Shown here: positions 8,840 through 17,680 of the stretch, in pieces
How the letters are laid out: every line of letters begins with the position of its first letter
Position numbering within the stretch: the first letter of the stretch is position 1
Source: JAJFUE01 sp041687335
GTDB taxonomy: Bacteria; Sumerlaeota; Sumerlaeia; MVZB01
Direction of reading: 5' to 3'
DNA length: 64,000 nucleotides
Assembly (NCBI GenBank): GCA_041687335.1
Contig: JAWLCE010000010.1
Span: forward strand, 1 to 64,000
Made by a program: the position numbers and the translations under genes
The notes under the pieces: generated by a model
What the model was told of the DNA's origin: nothing
What the model saw: the letters and a program-made list of their open reading frames with translations, nothing else
Databases searched by the model: none

Positions 8840-10570
8840 TCAGTCCCAGCCCACAGGAAACAATGGTGCCTGATGGCGTGGCGCCAGCTCGGGCTCGACC
8901 ACTTCCACGCCGAATGTGCGCAGCAGCGTGCCGCGCGCTCGGTCCAGTTCCACCTGTGCGATATTGTAGTCGATCACCGCGTTGAGGTGTTGGGACTCGG
9001 CGAAGGCGAGGTCCTCCTGGAAGGTCAGGATCTGGAAGGCCGTCGTCACGCCCACCTCGTAACGACGCTGCTCATCCTGCAGCTTTCCAGTCTCCGCGCG
9101 CAGCTGCGCCTCGGTCACCAGGATCCGTTCTCGGGCTGTCATCAGGTTGCGCACGGCTCGCCGGACCTCGAAGACGACCTGGTCCTGCGTGTCGCGGAAG
9201 CCCTCGACCGCGCGCTCGCGCCCGACCTCGGCCTGGGCATGGCGATAACGCGCCGCCCGGTTCTGCAGCGGATAGCTGAACTCCAGTCCGACCGAATAGC
9301 CGGTGTAATCGGCCCCGAAGGCTCCACCGGCCGCGTCGGTAAAATCATCATCAATCCCGCGCGATTCGGTCCGTGCAAAGAGGTCCAGCGCCGGCAGCAT
9401 CCGGTTGCGCGCCACCGTCACGTCGACGTCGCCCAGTTCGATGCCGGTGCGCGCGGCCCGCAGTTCGGGGCGCTCCGCCAACGCCAGCTCGATGGTCTGG
9501 TCCAGGTCAACCTCGAGGTTGCTCCAGGTGAACGGCTGCGTCGGCCGGATCTGCGCCGACCACAGCGGGTGGCTCTCGTCGAGGAAGATCAGCCGCTTGA
9601 GCTGATCTTCAAGCTCCCTGATGTTGCGCCGCGCCACGATGAGCTGTTCGCGCCGCGCCTCAGCCGCCGCCTCGGCCTGCAGTACGTCGATGCGTACACC
9701 CACGCCGGTCTCCAGCCGCCGCTGGTTGATACGCAGCAGGTCGCGAGCGGCGGCGTAATTGATGATCCGCACCTGATAGATTTCAATGGCTCCAAGCAGT
9801 TCCCAGTAGGTTGAGATCGCCCGCGCCAGCGTCTGTTCGAGACGGGCGTGGAAGTTCGCAGCCGCCCCCTCATGTTGAATCTGTGCCACCCGGATGCCCG
9901 CATTGGTCACGGCCGGCCCAAAACCCCGCAACAGGGGCTGGCGTAGTTCCAAGTCAGCCACGTGCGTGTGCGTCCCTGTCCTGGAAATGTCCCCTGCCGG
10001 GGTGAAGTCGATGAACTCGCGGGTGGCGCGCGCCATTGCATATCCGGCCGAGATCACCGCCCCCGTCGGCAGCAACTGCGAGACCCCGAACTGCCCCAGA
10101 CGCGAACGGGACTCCAAGTCATCCGCGCCATCAACGTCGGCTGGCGATTCGGTCCGGTCGAACTGAGTCCTGGCAAAAAGCAACAGGTCATAGATGCCGC
10201 GACTGACCGGGATTTCATACTCGGCGATCCGCAGCGTGTAGCCTTCGATCCGGATCGATCGATTGTTGTCAAGCGTCTGTCGCACGACATCGGCCAGTGG
10301 CAGGTCGATCGGCTCCTCCGTGTAGAGCTGCGTGATGGTGGTCGGCAGGTCGGCAACGCCGGCGGCCTCGGAGGGATCCACCCGCAGGGGCGCAGTGGCC
10401 ACCGGCGTGGTTGCGGTTGTGGTGCCCCCCACCGGAGGCGGCATCCCCTCGGCCAGCCGCTGCTCGACCTGGGTGGTGTCGAACACCGGCGGGGTGTGCG
10501 GCGCAACACCACGGCAGGCACACAGCGCAAGGATCAGCAGAACGGAGGCAAGCGAGGCCATCGATTTCAT
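8840..10570 (-). CDS. TolC-family outer-membrane efflux lipoprotein
   Basis: 576 residues with a lipoprotein signal (LILALCAC, lipid cysteine near residue 17-19) and two OEP (TolC) repeats. The first repeat ends near ELRQPLLRGFGPAVTNAG and contains long helices rich in A, R, E and Q. It should form a trimeric outer-membrane channel with a periplasmic helical barrel. The ATG at 10570 is chosen because AGAAGG lies nine bases upstream; the ATG three codons earlier directly abuts that element. It heads an operon with trkH and trkA. No inner-membrane pump or adaptor gene is adjacent, so its partner lies elsewhere. Confidence 0.88.
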   Translation of the reverse strand: MKSMASLASVLLILALCACRGVAPHTPPVFDTTQVEQRLAEGMPPPVGGTTTATTPVATAPLRVDPSEAAGVADLPTTITQLYTEEPIDLPLADVVRQTLDNNRSIRIEGYTLRIAEYEIPVSRGIYDLLLFARTQFDRTESPADVDGADDLESRSRLGQFGVSQLLPTGAVISAGYAMARATREFIDFTPAGDISRTGTHTHVADLELRQPLLRGFGPAVTNAGIRVAQIQHEGAAANFHARLEQTLARAISTYWELLGAIEIYQVRIINYAAARDLLRINQRRLETGVGVRIDVLQAEAAAEARREQLIVARRNIRELEDQLKRLIFLDESHPLWSAQIRPTQPFTWSNLEVDLDQTIELALAERPELRAARTGIELGDVDVTVARNRMLPALDLFARTESRGIDDDFTDAAGGAFGADYTGYSVGLEFSYPLQNRAARYRHAQAEVGRERAVEGFRDTQDQVVFEVRRAVRNLMTARERILVTEAQLRAETGKLQDEQRRYEVGVTTAFQILTFQEDLAFAESQHLNAVIDYNIAQVELDRARGTLLRTFGVEVVEPELAPRHQAPLFPVGWD

Positions 10571-10636
10571 CACAGACATCCTTCTGACGACACAAGGGTG
10601 GGGAGCGGAAGGTCACCAACAAACAATCGAGCTGCC

Positions 10637-10665
10637 ATCATAGAACCCGCCCGCGGGAAAATCAA
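10637..10665 (-). promoter_or_regulatory. candidate sigma70 promoter of the tolC-like/trkH/trkA operon
   Basis: Read on the minus strand: TTGATT (10665-10660), a 17-base spacer, TATGAT (10642-10637; five of six to consensus). The predicted start near 10630 gives a ~60-base leader. Confidence 0.55.
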
Positions 10666-10985
10666 TCTCCAGCCGCCACTTAATGTTTAGACGCTCTTCA
10701 GCCAGTCGCAATGGATCCCCGGCAGCGCGGGGCCGTCATCGCCGCAGACCTTGTTTCTTCGTTTTTAGCGGCGCAAAGCGCAAGGATCCATGCTTGGACG
10801 CCAAATATGCACGATTAGTGTTCCGTGCGCGGGTGACCTATGCGCTGGGGCTGCAAGAAAGTGTTGATCATCCTCCCTTTGGGTCCTATGTCCAAAATTG
10901 GTCTCTTTGCGGCAAAAAACGCCCGCGCTCACGTCAGCCAGCTTCATGCAGGATCGAAGACGCCGAGCGTGGGACACAATTTTTC
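10666..10985. other. divergent intergenic region, no gene seen
   Basis: This is the middle of the ~500 bases between the divergent tolC-like and lipoprotein genes. I see no convincing coding sequence on either strand, no tRNA and no strong terminator. Short open frames here lack ribosome sites and protein-like composition. It holds the two flanking promoters and perhaps control sites. Confidence 0.5.
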
Positions 10986-11013
10986 TTGATATCATGAGGC
11001 CGCGGCTTACTAT
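10986..11013 (+). promoter_or_regulatory. candidate sigma70 promoter at the head of the surface-glycan locus
   Basis: TTGATA (10986-10991, five of six), a 16-base spacer, TACTAT (11008-11013, four of six). Transcription would start near 11020, about 50 bases before the lipoprotein start. It could serve the lipoprotein and the genes that follow. Confidence 0.45.
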
Positions 11014-11068
11014 GCAGATACGGAGCTGTTCTCCGGGGCTGACCATTGTTCTAGGGAGACTATCAACG

Positions 11069-11653
11069 ATGCTGATGATCACGAAACTCAGGGACCATGG
11101 GGTCAGGATTTTAATTGCCAGCTTGACGCTGATGGTGATCGGAACCGGGTGCGATCAGCAACAGACTTCCGACGTGCGGCCGACGTCGCCTGCCGCACCC
11201 GAGATACGCATGGATGAACCCGAGATTCAGGTTTATAGCTCATATCCCGAACAAGGCAATTATCGAGTGCGTGTCGTGCCGGGCGAATCGGTCACATTGG
11301 TTTATCCGGTTGAAACCCCCGCCGAGGGCGACTTCATCGGGGTGCAGATGACCTTCCCGACCGTGGCTGGGCAGTCCTATCGCCTGAGCGCCAGCATCAA
11401 CGACGCTCACGCGGGCAATCACCCGGGCCGTTTCGAGCAGCAGGTTTATGTGCAGGATCAACTGATCTGGCGCCATGATATCGGTGAGGGTGATTTTATC
11501 GGAGAGCGGGATGTGAACGAGACCTTTGTCGCCCAAGCCGAAAACACCACCATCCGCTTTGAAGTCAGGGCCGTCGGGCCGATTGATCCGTGGGGCTGGG
11601 CCGCGGCGGCCCGCACTCAGATCACGGGCATCGAACTGGAATCCGTTCGATAA
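11069..11653 (+). CDS. predicted lipoprotein of unknown function
   Basis: 194 residues. The N terminus is a basic, then hydrophobic, signal ending VIGTGC, a weak lipobox, followed by DQQQTSD. The rest looks like a small beta-sandwich domain with alternating hydrophobic strands (for example TTIRFEVRAVGP near the end); I do not recognise a family. The ATG at 11069 has AGGGAG ten bases upstream. The stop is 18 bases before the asparagine-synthase-like gene, so the two are probably cotranscribed. Its place at the start of the glycan locus suggests a cell-surface or periplasmic helper role, but that is inference. Confidence 0.65.
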   Translation: MLMITKLRDHGVRILIASLTLMVIGTGCDQQQTSDVRPTSPAAPEIRMDEPEIQVYSSYPEQGNYRVRVVPGESVTLVYPVETPAEGDFIGVQMTFPTVAGQSYRLSASINDAHAGNHPGRFEQQVYVQDQLIWRHDIGEGDFIGERDVNETFVAQAENTTIRFEVRAVGPIDPWGWAAAARTQITGIELESVR

Positions 11654-11671
11654 TATACAAGGATTAATTGC

Positions 11672-13477
11672 ATGAATTTATTTGCCGTTGTTGTGCCGTG
11701 GGATCGCGCTGCCCTGCCGGAATACAAAGAGGCGCTGACGCAGGCGATCACAGATACGATCCCGTTTGCACAGCAGGCGCACCAGCAGGTGGTTTGGGAT
11801 AACGGTCATGTGCTGGCTGCATCATTTTCCATTCATGGTGCAACAGTACCCATTAAAGCCTATGCCGCCTCGACGGACCGGGAATTCTGCACCTTCAATG
11901 GGGTTCCATATGTACTGGAGAGCCAGGGAGAGCCTTGGGCCGAGGTTCTGTTGAGGCGGCTGAGCGCGGGTTCGCTCGATGTTGCGACGCTGGGAGGCTA
12001 TTACAATCTGCTTCATGTGCAGGGCGATCAGGTCTCAGCCTGGAACTGCGTGACGCGCATTGAGCCGATATATTGGGTGCGCAACGAACACTGCATGGTC
12101 ATCGGCAATCGGGCCTCGCTGGTGCAGGCCCTCGCCCTCCGCTCAACCGCGTTTCGATATCAACCCATCGCTCTGCTGTCAATGACGACGGCTGGCTGGC
12201 TGGCGCATGACCTGACCCCCTTTGAGGGGGTCGAGGTGCTCCAAGTCGGCCAGCAAATCAAGATTGAGGGCGACCGGGTCAGCTTCATTTCATATAAGCC
12301 CTATGAGTTTGTGGAGATACCGGATCCCTCCCCTGAACAAATCGACCAACTCAGCCATCAGATGCTCGAGCAACTGATGGCTGGGATCAAGCTGATCTCC
12401 ACATTTTCCAAAAGAATCTGGATCAACCTGTCGGGCGGGAAAGATTCGCGCATCATGGCGGCGATCTGTGCCCGCGCCGGGATAGATTTCTATTGCGTGA
12501 CCAGCGGAGCACCCGAGGATCGTGAGGTGATCGTGGCCTCCGAGGTCGCCCAGATTCTGGGCGTGGAGCACCAGACCTCGAGCCGGCCGCCCGCCAGCAC
12601 TGAAATTCCGCAGGTCGATATCTTTGGCATGATTCGCCAGCATATCGCCCAAAGCGATGGCATGTTGAATATCTTCGACCCCATCTATCCCGTTCGCCTG
12701 CAACCCAATGTCTTGCTCAACGGCCATGGCGGCGAGTGCCTGCGTGGTGGCTACGAACGCCTGTGGCGTCCGTTGATTGAGAGCCGTGAAATGGCAGCCA
12801 CTTTCTTCAAGCACCTCAACCTTCACAACAAGGACATCATCCTGCGTCCTGATGCCATCGAGCGTCAGGAGGAGATCAATAAAAATATTGTGGAGGCCTA
12901 TTTCCAGACGGCCTTCCCGCTCGAGAACTTCTACGATTACATTTATACGGTCTATCGTGAAGGCCGTGGCATCAGCAACATCCGGCAGGCCGCCGCATAT
13001 GGCGCCTTTGCCTTCAGCCCATTCCTGAATGACAACCTGTTGCGCCTGGGGTGGCAACTGCCGTTGGCGATGCGTCGGGATGATCGGCTCTATTACCAGC
13101 TTCTATTGCGACTCCACCCACAACTGGCGCACCACCGCTTCTCCGACAGCCGTTGGAAATTCGAAGCGGATGGCCCCGGCCCCGAAACGAGTCAGGAAGA
13201 TTGGCTCAAGCGCGCCCCCCTGCCGCCCAGCCCGCCGGTTCAGGGCGCCCACCACTGGCGCATGGGTTATGACGATTACCTGCGGCCGATCGTCAGGGAC
13301 TACCTGTTGCAAAATCGATCCAACCCGGTATACGAATTTATCGACATCGGCAAGCTGGAGAAGGTTCTCGATCAGGAGCCGCCGACCACCTATGGCGTCA
13401 TGCAAAGTGTTTTCGGCATCCTGACGGCCGCCTATTTCCTGAGTGAGGATTGGCGTCGCCCCATGCAGGGTGCATGA
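11672..13477 (+). CDS. asparagine-synthase-like protein (AsnB-related, no N-terminal Cys)
   Basis: 601 residues. The C-terminal two-thirds are an asparagine-synthase-type ATP-pyrophosphatase domain with the PP-loop SGGKDS at residues 254-259, then YCVTSGAPEDREV and a downstream LNGHGGECLRGGYERLW segment. The N-terminal ~200 residues resemble the glutaminase fold in layout, but the protein starts MNLFAV rather than Met-Cys-Gly, so the catalytic cysteine is absent. It therefore probably activates a carboxylate and joins it to an amine other than glutamine-derived ammonia, or uses free ammonia. Such genes are common in surface-polysaccharide loci, where they are thought to amidate sugars. AAGGA precedes the ATG. 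Confidence 0.82.
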   Translation: MNLFAVVVPWDRAALPEYKEALTQAITDTIPFAQQAHQQVVWDNGHVLAASFSIHGATVPIKAYAASTDREFCTFNGVPYVLESQGEPWAEVLLRRLSAGSLDVATLGGYYNLLHVQGDQVSAWNCVTRIEPIYWVRNEHCMVIGNRASLVQALALRSTAFRYQPIALLSMTTAGWLAHDLTPFEGVEVLQVGQQIKIEGDRVSFISYKPYEFVEIPDPSPEQIDQLSHQMLEQLMAGIKLISTFSKRIWINLSGGKDSRIMAAICARAGIDFYCVTSGAPEDREVIVASEVAQILGVEHQTSSRPPASTEIPQVDIFGMIRQHIAQSDGMLNIFDPIYPVRLQPNVLLNGHGGECLRGGYERLWRPLIESREMAATFFKHLNLHNKDIILRPDAIERQEEINKNIVEAYFQTAFPLENFYDYIYTVYREGRGISNIRQAAAYGAFAFSPFLNDNLLRLGWQLPLAMRRDDRLYYQLLLRLHPQLAHHRFSDSRWKFEADGPGPETSQEDWLKRAPLPPSPPVQGAHHWRMGYDDYLRPIVRDYLLQNRSNPVYEFIDIGKLEKVLDQEPPTTYGVMQSVFGILTAAYFLSEDWRRPMQGA

Positions 13478-13648
13478 TCGGCTGCTCCGCTTGCTGCATA
13501 TTTGGGTCAGTCATTCCAGCCCGACTTCAGGTCCGTCTGGTTTATCTCATTTGTTCGCCGCAAATCTACTATTCCACTTGACTCACGCCTGAACCATAAG
13601 TCAGATTTCGTCTCAGTAGCATTGCGACGAATCAGGCGGAGCATGGTC

Positions 13649-14668
13649 ATGCTTGACGAGGCGGGGGTGGAAAAATATCTGGTGCTGACGTGCGACACCG
13701 AGGCGCATGCATCGCTGGCGGACGGAGATCATGTCGATCGGCTGATCTGGGGGCGACACCGCGGTCTTCCCTATGCCGCCGGCATTGAGTTGATGATGAG
13801 CATCGTTGAGTCGCACGACGGGCGGATCTCCTTTTTCCTCGATGTCTGCGAGCGCGAGCGCTACGGCGAAAAAATCGATCAGGTGGCGCGGGCGATCCTC
13901 GATCGTGGCCACGACGTACAGCTCCATCTACATGCCGAATACGTCACCGATGAGTTCTGGTGTCAATTGGGGGTGCGCCGGCCAACCTGGGGGATGCATC
14001 AGTATGATGTGAAGGCTGCCGATGCCATTATCGGGTTCGCGGTTGACCATTACGTCGCCCTGACTGGTGAGCGGCCGATGGCCTATCGTGCGGGTTCGTA
14101 TCGCTTCAATCGGTCGATCCTGCAGGCGCTGGCCACGCACCGCATCCCGATCTCATCGCAGTATTATCCGCTGTGTAAATATAAGTTCACCTACCCTCAT
14201 GGCTGCGACTTGGGCCCGATTCCATTGTCGTGCTGGAGCAACGGCGTCATTGAAGCCCCTGTCGGCTGCGTCCCCAAACTGGTGCCCGATCCCACGGAAC
14301 CATACAACGGCTTTGAATTTCATCATCTCCAGACCTGCGACGCCGCCCTGACCTTTATTGATCGCTTCTGCAACCTCGGTCCCGAGTTCCAAGTGCTGGT
14401 CATGGTGTTGCACAGCTGGGACTTTTTCGACAAGAGCGCCGACGGCCAATATGTTTGGAAGGACAAGAGCCGAGTCCGGCTACTGGATTCGATGCTGGGC
14501 TCGTTGCCGCACTCGATGAAGATACTCACGATGAAGGAATTGGCTCGCAAGATCGAATCCGGTGAGGTTCGGCCAGTCTATGACCTGCCGATCGATCTTG
14601 CGGGCATGGAAACCATCCCGCTGATCGGATCACAGAAGCCAGTTGCATCGACGTCAGCCCTGAATTAG
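13649..14668 (+). CDS. polysaccharide-deacetylase-like protein (WalW-type)
   Basis: 339 residues. The N-terminal strand YLVLTCDTEAHAS carries an aspartate pair position (D16, E18), and HDVQLHLHAEY further on gives the two-histidine motif of NodB-fold metal enzymes. The overall pattern resembles the divergent WalW-like deacetylase family found in lipopolysaccharide clusters rather than classic chitin deacetylases. It may remove N- or O-acetyl groups from the glycan, or hydrolyse another amide. The ATG at 13649 is chosen because AGGCGGA lies eight bases upstream; the ATG two codons earlier is too close to it. About 170 bases separate it from the gene before. Confidence 0.72.
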   Translation: MLDEAGVEKYLVLTCDTEAHASLADGDHVDRLIWGRHRGLPYAAGIELMMSIVESHDGRISFFLDVCERERYGEKIDQVARAILDRGHDVQLHLHAEYVTDEFWCQLGVRRPTWGMHQYDVKAADAIIGFAVDHYVALTGERPMAYRAGSYRFNRSILQALATHRIPISSQYYPLCKYKFTYPHGCDLGPIPLSCWSNGVIEAPVGCVPKLVPDPTEPYNGFEFHHLQTCDAALTFIDRFCNLGPEFQVLVMVLHSWDFFDKSADGQYVWKDKSRVRLLDSMLGSLPHSMKILTMKELARKIESGEVRPVYDLPIDLAGMETIPLIGSQKPVASTSALN

Positions 14669-14677
14669 CCTGTCTTC

Positions 14678-15370
14678 ATGGAAACGAATGACCTGACAAA
14701 ACAATCTACCCCGCTCAATCACGCCGGCGAGAATCGCGAAGTCTGCAACATCTGCGGAGCGCCGCTCGCAACGTTCTATGCCTTTTACGCGGATCGGCCC
14801 AATCGCTGCGGGAAGTGTCACGGAATGGAGCGGCACCGGATTTTTCAGTGGGCCTACGACTGCTTCATCCATCGCGAGTTCCGCTTTGACAACAAGGAGG
14901 TGTTGGCCTGCACGCCGGGGGAGGCCGAGTTGAAGTTCATGCTGCAGCCGGCGCGACGGGTAGTTTCCTTTGACGTGCGGCCGGTGGCATGGTTCGATCT
15001 GCAGATGGACATCCATGACATGCAGCCGATCACGGACAACTCCTTCGATGCCTTCATGGCAATGGCGGTTCTGCAGCATGTGCGTGACGATGCGCGGGCG
15101 ATCGATGAGATTCACCGGGTGCTGCGTCCGGGTGGGCGTCTGTTCATCCAGTCCTCCAATATCATGAATGGCCGCACCCGCCCCGTTGAGAATTTGACCA
15201 CCCATTACAGCCAGGAAGAGTTGGAGAAGTATGGCGTGGGGACTTACCGTGTCTATGGTGATACCGACCTGATCGACCTTGTGGCGCGCCGGTTTTGTGT
15301 GAAGACCTTTCACGGCTATGATCCGCTCTGCGGCGGCACCGACATGATCATCTGCGGCATCAAGCGGTGA
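14678..15370 (+). CDS. class I SAM methyltransferase with N-terminal zinc-binding motif
   Basis: 230 residues. A four-cysteine cluster (C23, C26, C44, C47, in CNIC and CGKC) suggests a zinc ribbon before the methyltransferase core. The core shows VLACTPGEAELKFM in place of the usual glycine-rich loop, SFDVRPV (acidic end of strand 2), DNSFDAFMAMAVLQHV (motif with the DxFD pattern) and EIHRVLRPGGRLFI. It begins 9 bases after the deacetylase-like gene, so the two are cotranscribed. It probably methylates a sugar or lipid-linked intermediate of this locus; the substrate is unknown. Confidence 0.78.
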   Translation: METNDLTKQSTPLNHAGENREVCNICGAPLATFYAFYADRPNRCGKCHGMERHRIFQWAYDCFIHREFRFDNKEVLACTPGEAELKFMLQPARRVVSFDVRPVAWFDLQMDIHDMQPITDNSFDAFMAMAVLQHVRDDARAIDEIHRVLRPGGRLFIQSSNIMNGRTRPVENLTTHYSQEELEKYGVGTYRVYGDTDLIDLVARRFCVKTFHGYDPLCGGTDMIICGIKR

Positions 15371-15492
15371 GATCGTCACAAGCAACGTCAGCCAGCATGT
15401 AAATTAAGTCTTTACAGCATTATAAAACTGTGACAGCTTAAGCCAAAGGCTATGCCGGCCGCCCACAGCACGTCACTCACCCGGAATCGACC
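15371..15492 (+). promoter_or_regulatory. 122-base AT-richer spacer before the exporter genes, possible internal promoter
   Basis: Unlike the tightly packed genes around it, this spacer is AT-rich and contains TATAAA with TGTAAA 17 bases upstream. The -35 match is poor. It could start a second transcript for the exporter and downstream genes. Confidence 0.3.
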
Positions 15493-16356
15493 ATGATGCC
15501 ATCCCCTCCCGTTCGTCGAATCAGTGCCGATCGACCAGCGGGTGCCGAAGAACTTTCACCCTTCTTCCTGACCTGTCTGGTGCGCCACCGGATGCTGCTG
15601 CGGCAACTGACCCTGCGCGAGGTGCGGGCGCGCTACCAGACCACCTCGCTAGGTATTTTCTGGGCTTTCTTCACGCCGCTGGTCACGCTGGGGATTTACA
15701 CCATTGTTTTCGGCACGATTTTCAAGGGCCGCTGGATGGTGGATGGGGAGGCGGTCGATGGTGTCTTCCCGCTGGTCGTGCTATGCGGCCTGACCGCTTA
15801 CAACATATTCTCGGAGAGCATCAACGCCAGCACGCGAATGATCATCGGCAACAAAAATTATGTCAAAAAAGTAGTCTTTCCGCTCGAGATCCTGCCGGTG
15901 GCCAGCCTGCTGGCGGCGATCTATTTCGCGCTGATCTGGTTCCTGATCGCGATCGTCGGGGTCGGCGTGATGCTTCATCAGGTTCATGTGACGGCGCTGG
16001 CGCTGCCGCTGGTGCTGGTGCCACTGATTTTTCTGTCGGCTGGGCTGTGCTGGTTCTTCGCCTCGCTGGGGGTTTACCTGCGCGACGTGCCGCACATGGT
16101 CAACATCCTGCTGCTGGTCATGCTCTACATGACGGGTATTTTTTATTCGCCGGGGATCCTGCCTCCGCTATATCAGCGGCTGGTTTACCTGAACCCGCTG
16201 GCGGTCATCGTGGAGCAGGTCCGTCGCGTGCTGATCTTCGGCCAATGGCCTGATTGGTGGGGGCTGGCGGGACTGACGGTGGTCTCACTCCTGCTGGCGC
16301 AAATCGGCTATACCTGGTTCATCCGGACCAAAAAGGGGTTTGCCGATGTCATCTGA
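15493..16356 (+). CDS. wzm: ABC-2 polysaccharide exporter, membrane subunit (Wzm-like)
   Basis: 287 residues with about six hydrophobic helices and the LTLREVRARYQTTSLGIFWAF segment typical of Wzm/TagG permeases near residues 36-56. Later it has YMTGIFYSPGILP and LNPLAVIVEQVRR, also family hallmarks. With the ATPase encoded next it moves finished undecaprenol-linked glycan across the inner membrane. Two adjacent in-frame ATGs make the exact first residue uncertain. Its last 11 bases overlap the ATPase gene, so the pair is translationally coupled. Confidence 0.93.
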   Translation: MMPSPPVRRISADRPAGAEELSPFFLTCLVRHRMLLRQLTLREVRARYQTTSLGIFWAFFTPLVTLGIYTIVFGTIFKGRWMVDGEAVDGVFPLVVLCGLTAYNIFSESINASTRMIIGNKNYVKKVVFPLEILPVASLLAAIYFALIWFLIAIVGVGVMLHQVHVTALALPLVLVPLIFLSAGLCWFFASLGVYLRDVPHMVNILLLVMLYMTGIFYSPGILPPLYQRLVYLNPLAVIVEQVRRVLIFGQWPDWWGLAGLTVVSLLLAQIGYTWFIRTKKGFADVI

Positions 16357-17680
16357 CCAGATCGTGCTGCAAGTCCGGAACCTGAGCAAGTGCTACCAGA
16401 TTTATCGCGAAAAACACCATCGCCTGCTGCAGACGCTGCTGGGCGACCGCAAAAAATATTACCGTGAGTTCTGGGCGCTGCGTGACATTTCCTTCGATGT
16501 GCGCCGCGGCGAGTGCGTCGGCGTGATCGGGCGCAACGGCAGCGGCAAGAGCACCCTGCTCCAGATCATCGCCGGCACGCTGACGCCGACCGCGGGGGAG
16601 ATTGAAATCCGCGGTCGGGTGGCGGCGCTGCTGGAGCTGGGCAGCGGTTTTAACCCTGATTTCACCGGGCGCGAGAATGTCTTCATGAACGGCACGGTGC
16701 TGGGGTTGACCCCGCGCCAGATCGAGGAGAAATTCGATCAGATCGCCGCCTTTGCCGACATCGGCGACTTCATCGAGCAGCCGATCAAGACCTACTCGAG
16801 CGGCATGGTGGTGCGTTTGGCGTTTGCCGTCCAGGTTATGGTGGAACCGGAGTTCCTGATCGTGGACGAGGCGCTGGCGGTCGGTGATGCGGCTTTCCAA
16901 ATGAAGTGCATGGCCCACATGCAGCACCTGATGGATAAGGGGACCACAATCCTGCTTGTCTCCCACAGCATCCAGACCGTACGCACTTTTGCCAACCGGG
17001 CGATCTGGCTGGACCAGGGGCGGGTGCGAGAGGCCGGACCCTCGCCCGAAATCACCAGCATGTACATGGAGTATCTTTTTTCAGGCAACACTGGGGGGCG
17101 CTCGACGCCGTCAGGTCAACCCGATACTCCCGAGGATGAGCAGGGGGGAGCAAGGCTGCTCCCGCTCAATTACGAGGGGCGGACCGATGCGTTACGGCGC
17201 TGGGGTTCAGGCGAGATTCAGGTGGAGCGGTTTTCGATCGCTGGCGACCAGTCGGGCGCAACCCCGCTCTTTAACCACCTGGAGTGGATTTCGGTCACTT
17301 TTCAGGCGCGAGTCAAGCAGATGCCGGCGGGAGCGGACGCAATCGCGGTGGCGATGGGGCTGCGCGATGCTCGCGGCATTGACCTGATCGCGGTGTCATC
17401 GGCCGAGCGCGCCCAAATATGGACCGAGGTGGCGCCGGGCGACCTTCTGGAGGCTCGCTTTGGGTTTGAAAATTCTTTAAATCCGGGCGAATATATGCTG
17501 GTTCTGGCGGTTGAATATTTCATCGAGGGCAAACGCCAGTATTGCGATTACATTGAGAATGCCATTTTGATCCAAGTCGTCTCGGATCGGCGCCATTACG
17601 GTTTAGTGGAGCCCCGCATCCATCTGACGCTCAATAAAAATGCCACAGGGGTCACCTATGAGCCTGCCAGCCAAGCTTAA
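16346..17680 (+). CDS. wzt: ABC polysaccharide exporter ATPase with C-terminal glycan-recognition-type domain (Wzt-like)
   Basis: 444 residues. The ATPase half has Walker A GRNGSGKS (residues 62-69), the signature YSSGMVVRLAFA, Walker B FLIVDEALAVGD and the switch histidine in LLVSHS. Residues ~250-440 form the extra beta-sandwich typical of Wzt proteins, which in E. coli O8/O9a and relatives binds the modified non-reducing end of the finished chain. That links export to chain capping, and here the following gene encodes a putative capping methyltransferase. The ATG at 16346 follows AGGGG; it overlaps wzm by 11 bases and the next gene by 23. Confidence 0.92.
   Translation: MSSDQIVLQVRNLSKCYQIYREKHHRLLQTLLGDRKKYYREFWALRDISFDVRRGECVGVIGRNGSGKSTLLQIIAGTLTPTAGEIEIRGRVAALLELGSGFNPDFTGRENVFMNGTVLGLTPRQIEEKFDQIAAFADIGDFIEQPIKTYSSGMVVRLAFAVQVMVEPEFLIVDEALAVGDAAFQMKCMAHMQHLMDKGTTILLVSHSIQTVRTFANRAIWLDQGRVREAGPSPEITSMYMEYLFSGNTGGRSTPSGQPDTPEDEQGGARLLPLNYEGRTDALRRWGSGEIQVERFSIAGDQSGATPLFNHLEWISVTFQARVKQMPAGADAIAVAMGLRDARGIDLIAVSSAERAQIWTEVAPGDLLEARFGFENSLNPGEYMLVLAVEYFIEGKRQYCDYIENAILIQVVSDRRHYGLVEPRIHLTLNKNATGVTYEPASQA

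Noticed and set aside
10683..10997. possible 104-residue gene in the tolC-lipoprotein gap
   Set aside because: No ribosome site, no protein-like composition, and it overlaps the predicted promoter region of the next operon.
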